64,000 bases of DNA from Planctomycetota bacterium. GTDB lineage: Bacteria > Planctomycetota > UBA1135 > GCA-002686595. The stretch is taken from positions 1-64,000 of the forward strand of contig JABABA010000017.1 in assembly GCA_014238415.1 (NCBI GenBank). Direction: 5' to 3'. A program made the position numbers and the translations under genes. Below the pieces are notes generated by a model, which was given only the letters and a program-made list of their open reading frames with translations, was not told the origin of the DNA and did no database searches. Positions 52,172 to 61,893 of the stretch are shown here, piece by piece; position 1 is the first letter of the stretch; every line of letters starts with the position of its first letter.

Positions 52172-53233
52172 GTGGAACGCATTCTGATCATCAAGACCGG
52201 CGCTCTGGGCGATGTGCTGCGTAGCACCTCGCTGTTGCCGGGGATCCACAAGCGCTGGCCCGGGGCAGAGGTTTCCTGGGTAACCGCACACGGGGCCGAG
52301 CCCCTGCTGCAGGGTCACAAGATGGTGGAGCGGGTGATCGCGATCGACCCCGAGGAATGTGCCGATTCGCTTCCGAGTCTGACTGCCTGCACTCCTGATC
52401 GCATCTTCTCCCTGGATGATGACCCTGAGCTCTGCGCTTTGGCTGCTGCCTTGCAAGAGGAGAGCGGGGCCAACTTGGTGGGGGCTTGCCTGAATGATGC
52501 GGGGGAGCCTGCCTACACTCCGGACGCGGAGTGCTGGTTTGGCATGGGGCTCCTGTCCCGGGAGGGTCTGAAAAAGGCTGACGAGCGTAAGCTGGCCAAT
52601 CGACGCACACATCCGGATCTGTTGGCCGAGGTCATCGGCGTCGAGCCCGGCCGCCCTGCCCTGAATTTGTCGGCGGCTGACCTGGAAACCGCCGCGCGTC
52701 TGCTTGATGAGCTTGCGCCCACCAGTGCTGGCCTGCGCATTGGGCTCAACACGGGAGCCGGCGGCCGCTGGCGCACCAAGGCCATGCGGCCTGAGGAAGT
52801 GACCAACCTCGTGGCGCTGTTGCACGAGAAACTGGGGGGCACCGCACTCCCCGGGGTCCAGTTCCTGTTCCTGGGGGGGCCAGGGGAAATCGAGCGCAAT
52901 CAAGGACTGCTCAGCCTGAGTCGCAGCGCCATCCCCGCTGCAAGGCTGATTGATGCGGGCTGCGAGCATTCCCTTGGCACTTTTGCAGCCCTGGTGGCAG
53001 GGTTGGATCTCTTGGTCACTTCCGACAGCCTGGCCCTGCACCTGGCAGTGGCACAGGAACGCAAAACAGTCGCTTTCTTCGCGCCCACTTCACCCTTTGA
53101 GATCGAACTCTATGGCCTGGGTGAAAAAGTAATCTCCAGCGCTCCCGATGCCGGCAACTATGCCAGCGATACGGACAACAGCACCATTACCGGAGAGCGG
53201 GTGGCTGCTGCGGTGCTGCGCCAACTCTCCTGA
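52172..53233 (+). CDS. Glycosyltransferase family 9 (heptosyltransferase-like)
   Basis: Cytoplasmic GT-B enzyme of 353 residues, of the type that adds heptoses to LPS inner core. The N-terminal 'RILIIKTGALGDVLRSTSLLPGI' is the family hallmark, with the catalytic Asp in GALGD; later 'IGLNTGAGGRWRTKAMRPEE' and 'LDLLVTSDSLALHLAVAQERKTVAFFAPTSPFEIEL'-type sequence marks the donor-binding domain. The GTG at 52172 is the only start giving the right N-terminus. The LPS role agrees with kdsA at 13.3 kb, though the sugar is unknown. A small membrane-protein gene follows after 24 bases. Confidence 0.88.
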   Translation: MERILIIKTGALGDVLRSTSLLPGIHKRWPGAEVSWVTAHGAEPLLQGHKMVERVIAIDPEECADSLPSLTACTPDRIFSLDDDPELCALAAALQEESGANLVGACLNDAGEPAYTPDAECWFGMGLLSREGLKKADERKLANRRTHPDLLAEVIGVEPGRPALNLSAADLETAARLLDELAPTSAGLRIGLNTGAGGRWRTKAMRPEEVTNLVALLHEKLGGTALPGVQFLFLGGPGEIERNQGLLSLSRSAIPAARLIDAGCEHSLGTFAALVAGLDLLVTSDSLALHLAVAQERKTVAFFAPTSPFEIELYGLGEKVISSAPDAGNYASDTDNSTITGERVAAAVLRQLS

Positions 53234-53257
53234 ACCCGTCTTTCAAGACTCCAGACC

Positions 53258-53467
53258 ATGTCCCCTCAATTCCTCCAGCGGCTCGCCAAATTCCTTGAAG
53301 GCCTCGGCCTCCTGGTCATCCTTGTGGGCTTGATGATGAGCGTCGAGATGGGCATGCGCGATGAGGGCCTGTCCTCCATGCGCGCGGAAACCTATGGACT
53401 TGCGGCGGGCGGAGCCCTGTTTGGGATCGGCTGGCTCCTGGAGCGGGCGTTGGGGTCGCGGGACTGA
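53258..53467 (+). CDS. Small two-helix membrane protein
   Basis: Length 69 residues, starting 24 bases after the GT9 stop, so probably cotranscribed. Two hydrophobic helices (about residues 12-30 and 46-62) separated by a charged loop 'GMRDEGLSSMRAETYG'. Length, spacing and clear hydrophobic pattern make it a likely real gene, but I do not recognise the family. It ends 5 bases from the convergent ABC exporter stop. Confidence 0.6.
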   Translation: MSPQFLQRLAKFLEGLGLLVILVGLMMSVEMGMRDEGLSSMRAETYGLAAGGALFGIGWLLERALGSRD

Positions 53468-53472
53468 AGCCC

Positions 53473-55284
53473 CTACTCCTCCAACACAAACTGCAGAGTG
53501 TGCAGCCTTGCGTAGGCACCGTTGGCCGCCAGCAACTCCTCGTGGCTGCCCCGCTCGATGATGCGGCCTTGATCGAGGACCAGAATCATGTCTGCCCGTT
53601 GGATGGTGGATAGGCGGTGGGCGACCACCAGGGCGCTGCGTCCTTGGAGCAAGCTGGCGGTGGCTTTTTCGATGCGCGCTTCGGTGCCCGAGTCAATGCT
53701 GGCTGTGGCTTCGTCGAGGATTACAAGATCGGGCTGGCCTGCGAGTGCTCGGGCGATTGCCAGGAGCTGACGTTCGCCGGTGGAAAAGGTCGCGCCACGT
53801 TCGGCCACTTCAGATTGCATGCCAGCGGGCAGGTTCGCGATCATCCGGTCGGCGCCGCTGGCTTCTAGGGCCTGCGAGAGAGCTGCTTCGTCGATGCCGT
53901 CGCGATCCATCAGGATGTTCTCCTCCACGCTGCCGGCGAAGAGGAAATCGTCTTGCAGAACCAGTCCGATGCGCTTCCGCCAGTCAGCCAGGTCCAGTTG
54001 GTTGAGGTCGTGCTCTGCGATCTGGATGCGACCAGCATCGGGGTCGTAGAAGCGTAGCAGCAGGTTGACAATCGTGCTCTTGCCCGAGCCGGTCGCGCCG
54101 ACAAGAGCGACCGTTTGTCCGGGCAGGATCTCGAAGTTGATGTCGGCGAGTACGGGGTGATCAGCCAAGTAACTGAAGCTTGTGTCCTCGAAGCGAATTC
54201 TCGGCGCGTTGCCTTGGGGCCCGAGCTTGGCGGGTTGCGCTGGAGTGGGCAGGGCGGAGTTCGTGTCCAGTACCTCAAAGACGCGTTCGGCGGAAGCAAA
54301 GGCCGACTGCAGAATGTTGTAGCGCTCGCCCAGATTGCGGATCGGCTGCACCACCAGGGTCAGATAGAGCCAAAAGCGCAGAAAGGCACCGATGGTCAGT
54401 TCGTCTCCGGCGATTGAGATCACCCCCTGTCGCAGAGTGGCTCCTTGGATCAGGTAGACCGCAAGGCTCATGATTGGGAAGAACAGGGCGAAGAGCAGGA
54501 TCGTGCGCTTGTTGGCGGCATAGTAACGGCTGAGGTGTTCACTAAAGCGCACACCCACACGGGCCTCTCGTCCAAATAGTTGCACAACGCTGATGCCCTG
54601 CAGAATCTCCTGCAGATATCCGTTCAGGCGCGCGAGTTCTGCACGCACGGTGCGGTGGGCGCGGCGGGCTCCACCCCGAAAAGCGAGACTGATCAGGATC
54701 AGTATGGGCGTCATCAGGGTGACCAGCAGAGCCAGGGGCGCGTGGATTGTGAACAGGAGTGCCAGCACAACCACCACGCGCAGCATGTCGAAGGCCAGGG
54801 TCACAACGCCGGCGGTGAAGAGTTCCGCCAGATTCTCCACATCGCTGGAAACACGCGTGACCAGCGCTCCTGTGGGGCGCGAATCGAACCAGGCCAGATC
54901 CAGGGAGGAGATGTGCCGATAGAGGTGCCGACGCAGATCGTGGATCACCGCCTGTCCCGTGCGGATCAGAGTGGCTACCTCGAAGTAGCGCAGCCAGGTC
55001 TGGAGGGAAAGGATGCCGATGTAGGCCGCCACCAGCAGCAGGAGATCATGGATGAAGGGGCTCGGGTCCGCATTCTCGGGGGCCGCGAGGGCGTCCGCTA
55101 CCGGTCCGTCCAGGCTCTGCTGCCAGATCCAAGGTCCGATCAGGTCCAGGACGAAGAGACTGCTCAGAACCGCAAAGCATTTGACGAACAGTCCGATATG
55201 GGGGCGCGCATATCGAAGCAGCCGACGAAACAGACGTCCGTCCCAGGCTTTGCCCGCCACAACTTCATCCGCTTCCCAACTCAT
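53473..55284 (-). CDS. ABC exporter half-transporter with catalytic Walker B and degenerate signature
   Basis: Length 603 residues: six transmembrane helices (about 30-320) and an ATPase domain (about 360-600). Walker A 'VGATGSGKSTIVNLLLRFYD', Walker B 'QPDLVILDEATASIDSGTE' with catalytic Glu, and H-loop 'VVAHRLSTI'. The signature motif is 'FSTGERQLLAIARAL' instead of LSGGQ. The partner gene upstream (4-base overlap) has the opposite defect. Together they make a heterodimeric exporter of the BmrCD/TM287-288 type with one working and one degenerate ATP site. Cargo is unknown; drug, lipid or peptide export are all possible. Confidence 0.93.
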   Translation of the reverse strand: MSWEADEVVAGKAWDGRLFRRLLRYARPHIGLFVKCFAVLSSLFVLDLIGPWIWQQSLDGPVADALAAPENADPSPFIHDLLLLVAAYIGILSLQTWLRYFEVATLIRTGQAVIHDLRRHLYRHISSLDLAWFDSRPTGALVTRVSSDVENLAELFTAGVVTLAFDMLRVVVVLALLFTIHAPLALLVTLMTPILILISLAFRGGARRAHRTVRAELARLNGYLQEILQGISVVQLFGREARVGVRFSEHLSRYYAANKRTILLFALFFPIMSLAVYLIQGATLRQGVISIAGDELTIGAFLRFWLYLTLVVQPIRNLGERYNILQSAFASAERVFEVLDTNSALPTPAQPAKLGPQGNAPRIRFEDTSFSYLADHPVLADINFEILPGQTVALVGATGSGKSTIVNLLLRFYDPDAGRIQIAEHDLNQLDLADWRKRIGLVLQDDFLFAGSVEENILMDRDGIDEAALSQALEASGADRMIANLPAGMQSEVAERGATFSTGERQLLAIARALAGQPDLVILDEATASIDSGTEARIEKATASLLQGRSALVVAHRLSTIQRADMILVLDQGRIIERGSHEELLAANGAYARLHTLQFVLEE

Positions 55285-57080
55285 GTGCTGTCTCCCAGGG
55301 CGGCCCGTCGTTGCTGGTGATCCCAGGTCTGCTTGTACCAGCCCGATCTCCTTATGAGTTCTTCGTGGGTGCCCATGTCTGCTTGGGATCCTGCTTCATC
55401 GAGCACCAGAATCTGATCGCAGCCCGCTACGCTTGAGAGTCGATGAGCGGCGAGAACAACACTGCGTCCCTGCCCCGCTTCCCGCAGGCTTTGAAGCAGG
55501 GTTTTTTCCGTGTCGGTGTCGACGGCCGAGAGGCAGTCGTCAAGGACCAGGATCTGTGGTTCTCGCGCCAGGGCCCGGGCGATGCAGGTCCGTTGCCGTT
55601 GGCCTCCGGAGAGGGTGACGCCGCGTTCTCCCACCAGGGTCTCGACTCCTTTGGGGAACTGTTTGACCTCGCTCGTCATGGCAACCTGTGCGATCAGGTC
55701 CGTGAGGCGCTCGGGCCCGATGTCCTTGTCGGTGCCGAATCGTATGTTGTCGGCATAGGTGACCGAGAAAAGGAATGAGTCCTGGGGCACATATCCGAGC
55801 GCTCGGCGTACCTGGGCGAGGGGCACAGAGCGCAGGTCCACTTCGTTGCTGGTGATGGCTCCAAGGGTGGGGTCGATCAGACGCCCCATGAGCAAGAGGA
55901 GCGTGGTCTTGCCCGCGCCGGTGGGGCCCACGATGCCGAGGGAGGTGCCTGAGGGCAGGTCGAAGGACAGATCTTGGAGGGTGGCAGAGTCGGCGTCTGG
56001 GTAGCTGTAGCTGACGTGGGCGAAGTTGAGGCAGGGGGCAATGGTCTGGGTGGAGTTCTGCTGCGATTCCTTCGGAGGCACTGCTCTTGCTTGTGTCGAG
56101 GCCTCTTCTTCAGGAACGGATGTCAAGGCGGAGCGCGTATCAAGCAGGGTCTGCACCCGTTCCGCGCTGGCCACCGCTCGGGGATACATGCCCGCGATCC
56201 AACCTACGGCGATCAGAGGCCAGAAGACCTTGATGGTCAGGTCCACGAACTGGAACAACTCGCCGATGGGCAGGCTGCGATCAATCGCGGCCAGACCTCC
56301 GAGGATCAAGATGACTGCAAAGGTAAGATCAAAGGACCCATGAATGCTTGCATGGGTCAAGCCTCTCGCGCGGCCCAGGGCGACTTGATGGTCCCGGTTT
56401 GTTTTGCTCGAACGCTCAAAGCGTTTGGCCTGGGAGTCCTGACGGTGGTAGCCCTGCACCACCCTGACGCCTCCAAAATCCTCATGGGCCCGATGGCTGA
56501 TGTCCGCCAGACTTTCCTGCACTGCGGTGGAGTGCACGTGCAGCCTGGGGGTAAGTCGCTGCATGATGACGCCCACTGCCAGCAAGGGCAGCAGCATGGA
56601 CATGCTCAGGAGGGGATTGAGGGAGAAGAGCCAGCCCAAGCTGATCGGCACAATTACAGCGGCGCCCAGGGTGTACATCAGGCCCGGTCCCAGGAACATG
56701 CGGATGGATTCCACATCGGCAGTCAGCCTGCTGACCAGGTCTCCGGAGCGACTCTTGGCGTGGAAGGACAGGTCCAGTCGCACCAGATGATCGAAGAGCT
56801 CTTGCTTGAGTTCCACCTCGAAGCGTCTTGAGACCACCACCACCAGCCAGCGCTGCCAGAAGCGAAAGAAGGCGTGGGCGATTGCTGCGCCCGCCATCAG
56901 CAGCAGCGTATGAGTCAGCCACTCATGGGTTCCGCTCAGGCGTACTTTTTCAATGGACTGGCCCACCAGGATCGTGACCGCCACATCTGCCATCTGTGAC
57001 AGGGGAATCGCAACCACCCCAGCCAACAGGCGGGGTTTGTGGCGCAGGAAGCGCTTGAAGTAGGCACGCAGGAGTTTCAA
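55281..57080 (-). CDS. ABC exporter half-transporter with degenerate Walker B
   Basis: Length 599 residues with six transmembrane helices (about 15-310) and an ATPase domain (about 350-590). Walker A 'VGPTGAGKTTLLLLMGRLID', canonical signature 'VTLSGGQRQRTCIARALA', but Walker B is 'EPQILVLDDCLSAVDTDTE' with Asp in place of the catalytic Glu, and the H-loop is 'LAAHRLSSV'. This is the non-catalytic half of the heterodimer. It starts 15 bases after the stop of the M28 peptidase gene and overlaps the second half-transporter by 4 bases (ATGA), so the three genes form an operon. Confidence 0.93.
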   Translation of the reverse strand: MKLLRAYFKRFLRHKPRLLAGVVAIPLSQMADVAVTILVGQSIEKVRLSGTHEWLTHTLLLMAGAAIAHAFFRFWQRWLVVVVSRRFEVELKQELFDHLVRLDLSFHAKSRSGDLVSRLTADVESIRMFLGPGLMYTLGAAVIVPISLGWLFSLNPLLSMSMLLPLLAVGVIMQRLTPRLHVHSTAVQESLADISHRAHEDFGGVRVVQGYHRQDSQAKRFERSSKTNRDHQVALGRARGLTHASIHGSFDLTFAVILILGGLAAIDRSLPIGELFQFVDLTIKVFWPLIAVGWIAGMYPRAVASAERVQTLLDTRSALTSVPEEEASTQARAVPPKESQQNSTQTIAPCLNFAHVSYSYPDADSATLQDLSFDLPSGTSLGIVGPTGAGKTTLLLLMGRLIDPTLGAITSNEVDLRSVPLAQVRRALGYVPQDSFLFSVTYADNIRFGTDKDIGPERLTDLIAQVAMTSEVKQFPKGVETLVGERGVTLSGGQRQRTCIARALAREPQILVLDDCLSAVDTDTEKTLLQSLREAGQGRSVVLAAHRLSSVAGCDQILVLDEAGSQADMGTHEELIRRSGWYKQTWDHQQRRAALGDST

Positions 57081-57095
57081 CGGTTGGCTCCTGCT

Positions 57096-59120
57096 CTAGT
57101 CCTGGCTTGACCACTGCTGGGTCAAGGCTTGGACTGCCGCTTTGATGGAAGAGAGTTCTGCGGCCAGTGCCTCGGGATTGTCCTTGACCTTGCGCAGGCT
57201 GGGCCAGGTGTGGGAGCCATAGCCATTGCTGGGGTCGGGGGCCCAGAAAATGTTTCGGTACCACTCGCGGCCCGGCAATCCTTCATTCCGCCGCAGGGCC
57301 TGATAGAGATTCGGGCGGTCTGCGTGACGAATTGCGTCGCCCCGCAGGGCTGGGCTGTGCTGATTGAGGGCTGCTCGCAGATCAGGCCAGGTGCCAAAGG
57401 GTCCGGGCTTGAGTTCTGGTTTGAAGTCCATGCGCCGTGCCCAATGTTGCCAACTGGTTTCATGGGCGCGGGCGAGGGCTTCGAGGGCTTGGGCCAGGTG
57501 CTCGGCCTGTGCTTCTCCCAACCAGTCAGCGGCCATGCGCGCATGCCAGGCCAGGTCCTGGGCCGCGCGGGTTTGGTCCAAGCAGAAGTGCCCTGCCGCG
57601 GAGAATTCTTCCATCAGTGCCTTCAATGTGCTGGCCGCCAGTAGGTGTCCCACATATCCCGGGTCCACAAAGCGCTCAATCAAGGCCACATCATCAAAGA
57701 CCGTGTGGTATTGCCCGCCGTTGGATCCGCTGAAGGAGAGGTCCAGAACCGGCAGGCAGAGGTGATGCAAGAAGGCAGAATAGTCGGAGCCGGAGCCCGG
57801 CAAGCCGAAGCGCACCTGACCCCGGGCCCGGCGCAGCCAAAGGTCTGCGAGGGTGTCCTTGTTCTTGCCGTGCGGCGCGGGTATCCGGGCCAGGGCGTCA
57901 GAAAGGATGCCCTCAAGGCCTGGACTGCCCGAAGCGCTGAAGTTCGTGCCGCTGACGAGGCCGTCTGCATTGATGTAGGCGAAGAGGTTAGCGGTGAGGT
58001 TCTTCGCGTTGGCTTCCGCCCATTCGCTGCTGCCGATCAAGCCCGCTTCTTCCGCGTCCCAAAAGGCCACGCTGACTCCGCTGCGCAGCACGCGGCCCTG
58101 CTTGACTTCTGCGCCCAATCTCAAGCTGGCTTCGAGCAGGGAAACCGTGCCACCCCCCGCGTCCTGGGCTCCGCGCACCCAGGCGTCCCGGTGATTGCCC
58201 AAGAGGACAAAGCTCGGCAGGGTGCCACGCATGTGTCCGATCACATTGACGATGCGTCGCAGGGTGCGCGGGGCATCGACTTCCAGGGTCACCTGTGCGG
58301 GGCCTGGACCGCCGCTGTCCAAGTGTTCCAAAATCACCTGCGCATCATCGGCCCCAATGGGCAGGCTGACGATGGAGGGGAGGTTCCGGGCCAGGCTCTC
58401 TGCATCCAGCCGCGGCCCCGGCTGTTCGGGAGTGCCCGAGGGATACCCCGGCGTGGATGGATCTCCCCCGAAGGAGGCCAAGGGAGCAATCGATCCGCGC
58501 TGAACGGCCCAGCCCGGTTGCCAGGGTCCATCCGGCCAGACCTCGCCCCGCTCGGAGCCGGAGTCTTTTGGGTCGGTGAACATCAATACGCCCAGACACC
58601 CCGCTGCCTCGGCTGCTGCCGCCTTGACCCCGCGATAGCTGCGGCCATACCTGCAGAGGGCAATCGTTCCTTCCAGTTCCACGCCCGCCGCTTGAAGCCG
58701 TTCGAAGTCTTCGTACAGGCCATGTCCGCAATCCACCACGGGTCCAGTGACCCGTGCGCTCTGGCTGTAAGCATGAAAGGGCGGTACATCTCCGGGTGGC
58801 ACCGCGTCCCCGTCGAAGCGCCGCAGACGCAGGACGCTCGGTTGCTTTTGTTCGGGTCCTTCAAAAATCGCCAGCTCGGTCTTGCGCGGCAGGGACAACA
58901 ACACCAGTCGTTCATCCCACTCCACATCAAAGCCCGCACCCAGGAGTTCTCGCCGCACCATCTCCGCCGCCCGAATCGAACCGGAAGTCCCTGCCAACCG
59001 CGCAGTGGAACAGAGTTCCCGCAGGAGCCGCTGGATGCGATGGGCTGGGGGCGGGGCTGCCTCTTGACTCGTAGCTCCGACGGCCGGGAGGCTGGCCAGA
59101 ATGATGGGGATGAGGAGCAT
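57096..59120 (-). CDS. Secreted M28 zinc peptidase, glutamate carboxypeptidase II-like
   Basis: Length 674 residues with a signal peptide (about 1-19). A protease-associated domain (about 115-285) precedes the M28 catalytic domain (about 288-520), and a helical dimerisation-type C-terminal domain follows, the GCPII/transferrin-receptor layout. The two-zinc site is complete: His310 in 'LLGNHRDAWVRGAQD', Asp320 (bridging), catalytic Glu357-Glu358 in 'FWDAEEAGLIGSSEW', Asp386 in 'YINADG' and His472 in 'GGQYHTVFDD'. It probably trims C-terminal acidic residues from peptides in the periplasm. Upstream of the ABC exporter in one operon. Confidence 0.92.
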   Translation of the reverse strand: MLLIPIILASLPAVGATSQEAAPPPAHRIQRLLRELCSTARLAGTSGSIRAAEMVRRELLGAGFDVEWDERLVLLSLPRKTELAIFEGPEQKQPSVLRLRRFDGDAVPPGDVPPFHAYSQSARVTGPVVDCGHGLYEDFERLQAAGVELEGTIALCRYGRSYRGVKAAAAEAAGCLGVLMFTDPKDSGSERGEVWPDGPWQPGWAVQRGSIAPLASFGGDPSTPGYPSGTPEQPGPRLDAESLARNLPSIVSLPIGADDAQVILEHLDSGGPGPAQVTLEVDAPRTLRRIVNVIGHMRGTLPSFVLLGNHRDAWVRGAQDAGGGTVSLLEASLRLGAEVKQGRVLRSGVSVAFWDAEEAGLIGSSEWAEANAKNLTANLFAYINADGLVSGTNFSASGSPGLEGILSDALARIPAPHGKNKDTLADLWLRRARGQVRFGLPGSGSDYSAFLHHLCLPVLDLSFSGSNGGQYHTVFDDVALIERFVDPGYVGHLLAASTLKALMEEFSAAGHFCLDQTRAAQDLAWHARMAADWLGEAQAEHLAQALEALARAHETSWQHWARRMDFKPELKPGPFGTWPDLRAALNQHSPALRGDAIRHADRPNLYQALRRNEGLPGREWYRNIFWAPDPSNGYGSHTWPSLRKVKDNPEALAAELSSIKAAVQALTQQWSSQD

Positions 59121-59175
59121 GGGGCGAGCAGTCTACCCCGAAAGCAGTGCCCGGCACCGCATCATCGGCGCCTGG

Positions 59176-61707
59176 TCAGTTCACGCCGTCCGTGACATGG
59201 GGAATTTTCTGGACATATCTCACGCGTGCCTTGAGTTCCCCTTGGGTGATGACCGTGCCCTCAAGGTGGATGGGATCGCAGGCAGCGAGAACCGCCCGGT
59301 AGCTGGGGAATGCAAGGGGAGGGTCGGTGGATGAAGCATCCAGATCGCCGCTTCGGTGCCCCAAGCGAAAGTCGCTGGGGCCGGCGAGAGTCCATTGGAT
59401 CGCAACCTCGGTCTCCGATGTACGTGGCAGGAGGAACTCCCAGTTTCCGGTGAATCCGATTGGGGCCAGTTTCTTCCGTAGATGAAGCTGGATCTCTCGG
59501 GAACTGGGGCTGCTAGTGGAGGCACCCAGAGGAATATGGCAAAGGCCCGAAATGATGGAAGGAGGAGTGACGGAAAATCCCTGGGCCACAAGCGTAACGA
59601 TCTCGAAGTCCGCGGGGATATGCAGATCAAGGGAGCGCAGGCGGTGGCGTTCAGCCAGGACGAAGCGAGCAAAGTGGCTTACGCGTCTCTCCTTCTGAAT
59701 CAGAGTAAGGTGCTGGGATTGAACCACTTGGATGTGAGCGGCACTGGGAGTCATGTGGGATGGGTCTTCTTCAGAATCGAGAACCGGTGGCCCGCCCCAG
59801 CGGATTGTCAGGAAATCAGAATTGGCCACGCCCACCCGGTAGACAGTCGCCTTTCCAGCGGTTTTCTTGGACCAAACCTCGCCACCATAGAAGAGGAGGT
59901 CATCGCGGGAAGAGCGCATGGTCAGTTTGCCACTGATTGTCTTCAGCAAGGGCAGGGTGCAACTGCGCGCTTCTCCCAGTTTTTCGATCGGGCAGCGATA
60001 GTCCAGGGCCAAATGTCCTGTGCCTGTTGCTGTCAAGAGCAGGGTCAGGCTCTTCTTTTCAGGCAAGGGCCGTAGGAATTTGGGCAGGTCCATCCGTGAT
60101 ATGTAGGCTCCACCGGGCATGACTTCGCATGTGCTAAGGCTCTCTCCCAAGACCTCGACGCTGGCTTGGACGGTGGATTCCAGGTAGGACTTTCCCAGCG
60201 TCAGTTCGTATGTGGCAAGGGACGTGATCAGTCGCCGTTCCCCAACCACCCCAGAGCTGGGGTTTGGTTTGCCGCTGGGTTTCGGAGCGTCCTTGGCTGG
60301 CGGTGTTGGTGTTTGGGCAGTCTGCCAAAGAGTCTCCCATGTTTGTCCCTTGTTGTTTTGAATAGACGCTGCTTGACTCTCGGGCTGCATGGTCATCAAG
60401 CCCAGCAATAGGGCTGCAGCCGCCGGCCCAGATTGCCTGAGTCGTGCAGTTTGCATGTTGACGATTGCCAGTAAAGCAACCCCTCCCAGTATGAGCAGGA
60501 CCAAGCCTCGTTCCCACTGTTGGAAAGCCAGCACCGTGGGCGTGACCTGGAAGAGCAATAGCAGCAACAATCCATGGATTACGCCTCGTCGGTTGCCCAC
60601 CAGGAATCTCAGGTAGTTGAGCATGATTGCCGCGGAAGCAATGAAGGCAATTCCGATCGATTGTGGAAGTGGGTATCTTGCGCAGAGATATGTGACCAGA
60701 GGAAAGTAGTAGCCAAAGACAAGAGCCAGTAAGACTAACTCCGAAGTGTTGGACTTGCGCTTTGCAGTAAGCAGGGAGAGTAGCGTCACCAGATACATTC
60801 CCGTGACAAGCGGCGCTAATTGCAGGAGGCGCGTCAGGGCATCCAGCACGCTGAAGCCCGGGCGCAGGGAGAAGCCCTGGGGGACGCCATTCGCCCGTAG
60901 GGGTTGCTTCCAGGTGTAATTGGCCTGATCCACTCGCTTGCCATTCTCTTGCCCGCCGAGAATAGACATGGGAACATCGCGGTCAAGAGAGACCGCAATG
61001 TGGTGTTCTCCGGGCGCGGCAACGGTGTCTTTGCTTAGACCGTAAGTTGCCTTGCTCAGATTGCCTGTGTCATAGATGAGGCGAAAGATCGCCTCGTCCC
61101 CGGCAGGAAGCACACCGGACCAGAACCAGCCAGCCGATGTGGTTTGAAATTCGCCATCGGGCGCACCCTGGACTTCGAACTTCTTGGCCCCGATTGCTTG
61201 GTGGGTGAGAGGTTGCCACTCTTTCCTGTTGCTTCTGGTTGGAAACGGGAGTTTGAATGCGAGGAACTCATCTTCGGAAGATGCGTTGAGCACATGAAAA
61301 TCTCCTTCGAAGGTACCCGATAGACTGCGGGCTCCTTTCAGTCCACGCCAATCTTCATTGGACTTTAGTTTGTAGGTAATTTGGGCGGTTGTGGCTCCCT
61401 TGACCTTGTACTCGGTATCAGGGGCACTCACAGGTCGTGTCGTGACTAGGGGCGATGCTTGGTGGACCACTTGCGTGAATGGTGTCAAACCCCAGGCGAT
61501 GAACTGAGGTCGATAGGAGAGCAGTCCGAACATTCCCAGATAGCCGAGACTCAAGAGGCCGGTCATGAGGACGACGGTCTTGATGGTCGCCCCGAACCCC
61601 CCAGGGGTCTTGTTTGGTTCTTGAGGCCGGGGGGAAGTCGGTAGCTCTTGAGGCTGTCCTTCTAGAAGAGGGTGAGTGGGCTCCGACGATTCGATATCGA
61701 TTGTCAT
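59176..61707 (-). CDS. Large inner-membrane protein, weakly CreD-like, flanked by periplasmic domains
   Basis: Length 843 residues from the ATG at 61707; a TTG at 61827 would add 40 residues. One helix near residues 43-65 ('VVLMTGLLSLGYLGMFGLL') is followed by a ~225-residue beta-rich periplasmic region, about six helices (about 293-430), a Pro/Ser-rich linker (about 460-490) and a second beta-rich extracytoplasmic region to the end. The single helix, soluble domain and helix bundle resemble CreD-type envelope proteins, but I see no decisive motif. It lies 186 bases downstream of the ECF sigma gene and 55 bases upstream of the M28 gene, same strand. The function is unknown. Confidence 0.68.
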   Translation of the reverse strand: MTIDIESSEPTHPLLEGQPQELPTSPRPQEPNKTPGGFGATIKTVVLMTGLLSLGYLGMFGLLSYRPQFIAWGLTPFTQVVHQASPLVTTRPVSAPDTEYKVKGATTAQITYKLKSNEDWRGLKGARSLSGTFEGDFHVLNASSEDEFLAFKLPFPTRSNRKEWQPLTHQAIGAKKFEVQGAPDGEFQTTSAGWFWSGVLPAGDEAIFRLIYDTGNLSKATYGLSKDTVAAPGEHHIAVSLDRDVPMSILGGQENGKRVDQANYTWKQPLRANGVPQGFSLRPGFSVLDALTRLLQLAPLVTGMYLVTLLSLLTAKRKSNTSELVLLALVFGYYFPLVTYLCARYPLPQSIGIAFIASAAIMLNYLRFLVGNRRGVIHGLLLLLLFQVTPTVLAFQQWERGLVLLILGGVALLAIVNMQTARLRQSGPAAAALLLGLMTMQPESQAASIQNNKGQTWETLWQTAQTPTPPAKDAPKPSGKPNPSSGVVGERRLITSLATYELTLGKSYLESTVQASVEVLGESLSTCEVMPGGAYISRMDLPKFLRPLPEKKSLTLLLTATGTGHLALDYRCPIEKLGEARSCTLPLLKTISGKLTMRSSRDDLLFYGGEVWSKKTAGKATVYRVGVANSDFLTIRWGGPPVLDSEEDPSHMTPSAAHIQVVQSQHLTLIQKERRVSHFARFVLAERHRLRSLDLHIPADFEIVTLVAQGFSVTPPSIISGLCHIPLGASTSSPSSREIQLHLRKKLAPIGFTGNWEFLLPRTSETEVAIQWTLAGPSDFRLGHRSGDLDASSTDPPLAFPSYRAVLAACDPIHLEGTVITQGELKARVRYVQKIPHVTDGVN

Positions 61708-61893
61708 AGGTGAATACTGGGTAGAAAAGGGGGCTGGACCCTTTGCAAGATCTTTGCGAGCGAGCGCGGACGCGGATTCCTCCAAAAGTGTCCTCTTGGA
61801 TCCAGCGCGGGGTTGCCAGACAGACAAGCGACTCTATTTGTCAGGTACTCCACGGGCCCAACGGCCTATGCGGTTCCTGTCAAGTCTAATTCC

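Noticed and set aside
57645-59195. A 516-codon open frame on the plus strand
   Set aside because: It lies antisense to the M28 peptidase gene, whose protein has a complete zinc site; the plus-strand translation resembles no family and reflects GC-rich codon use.
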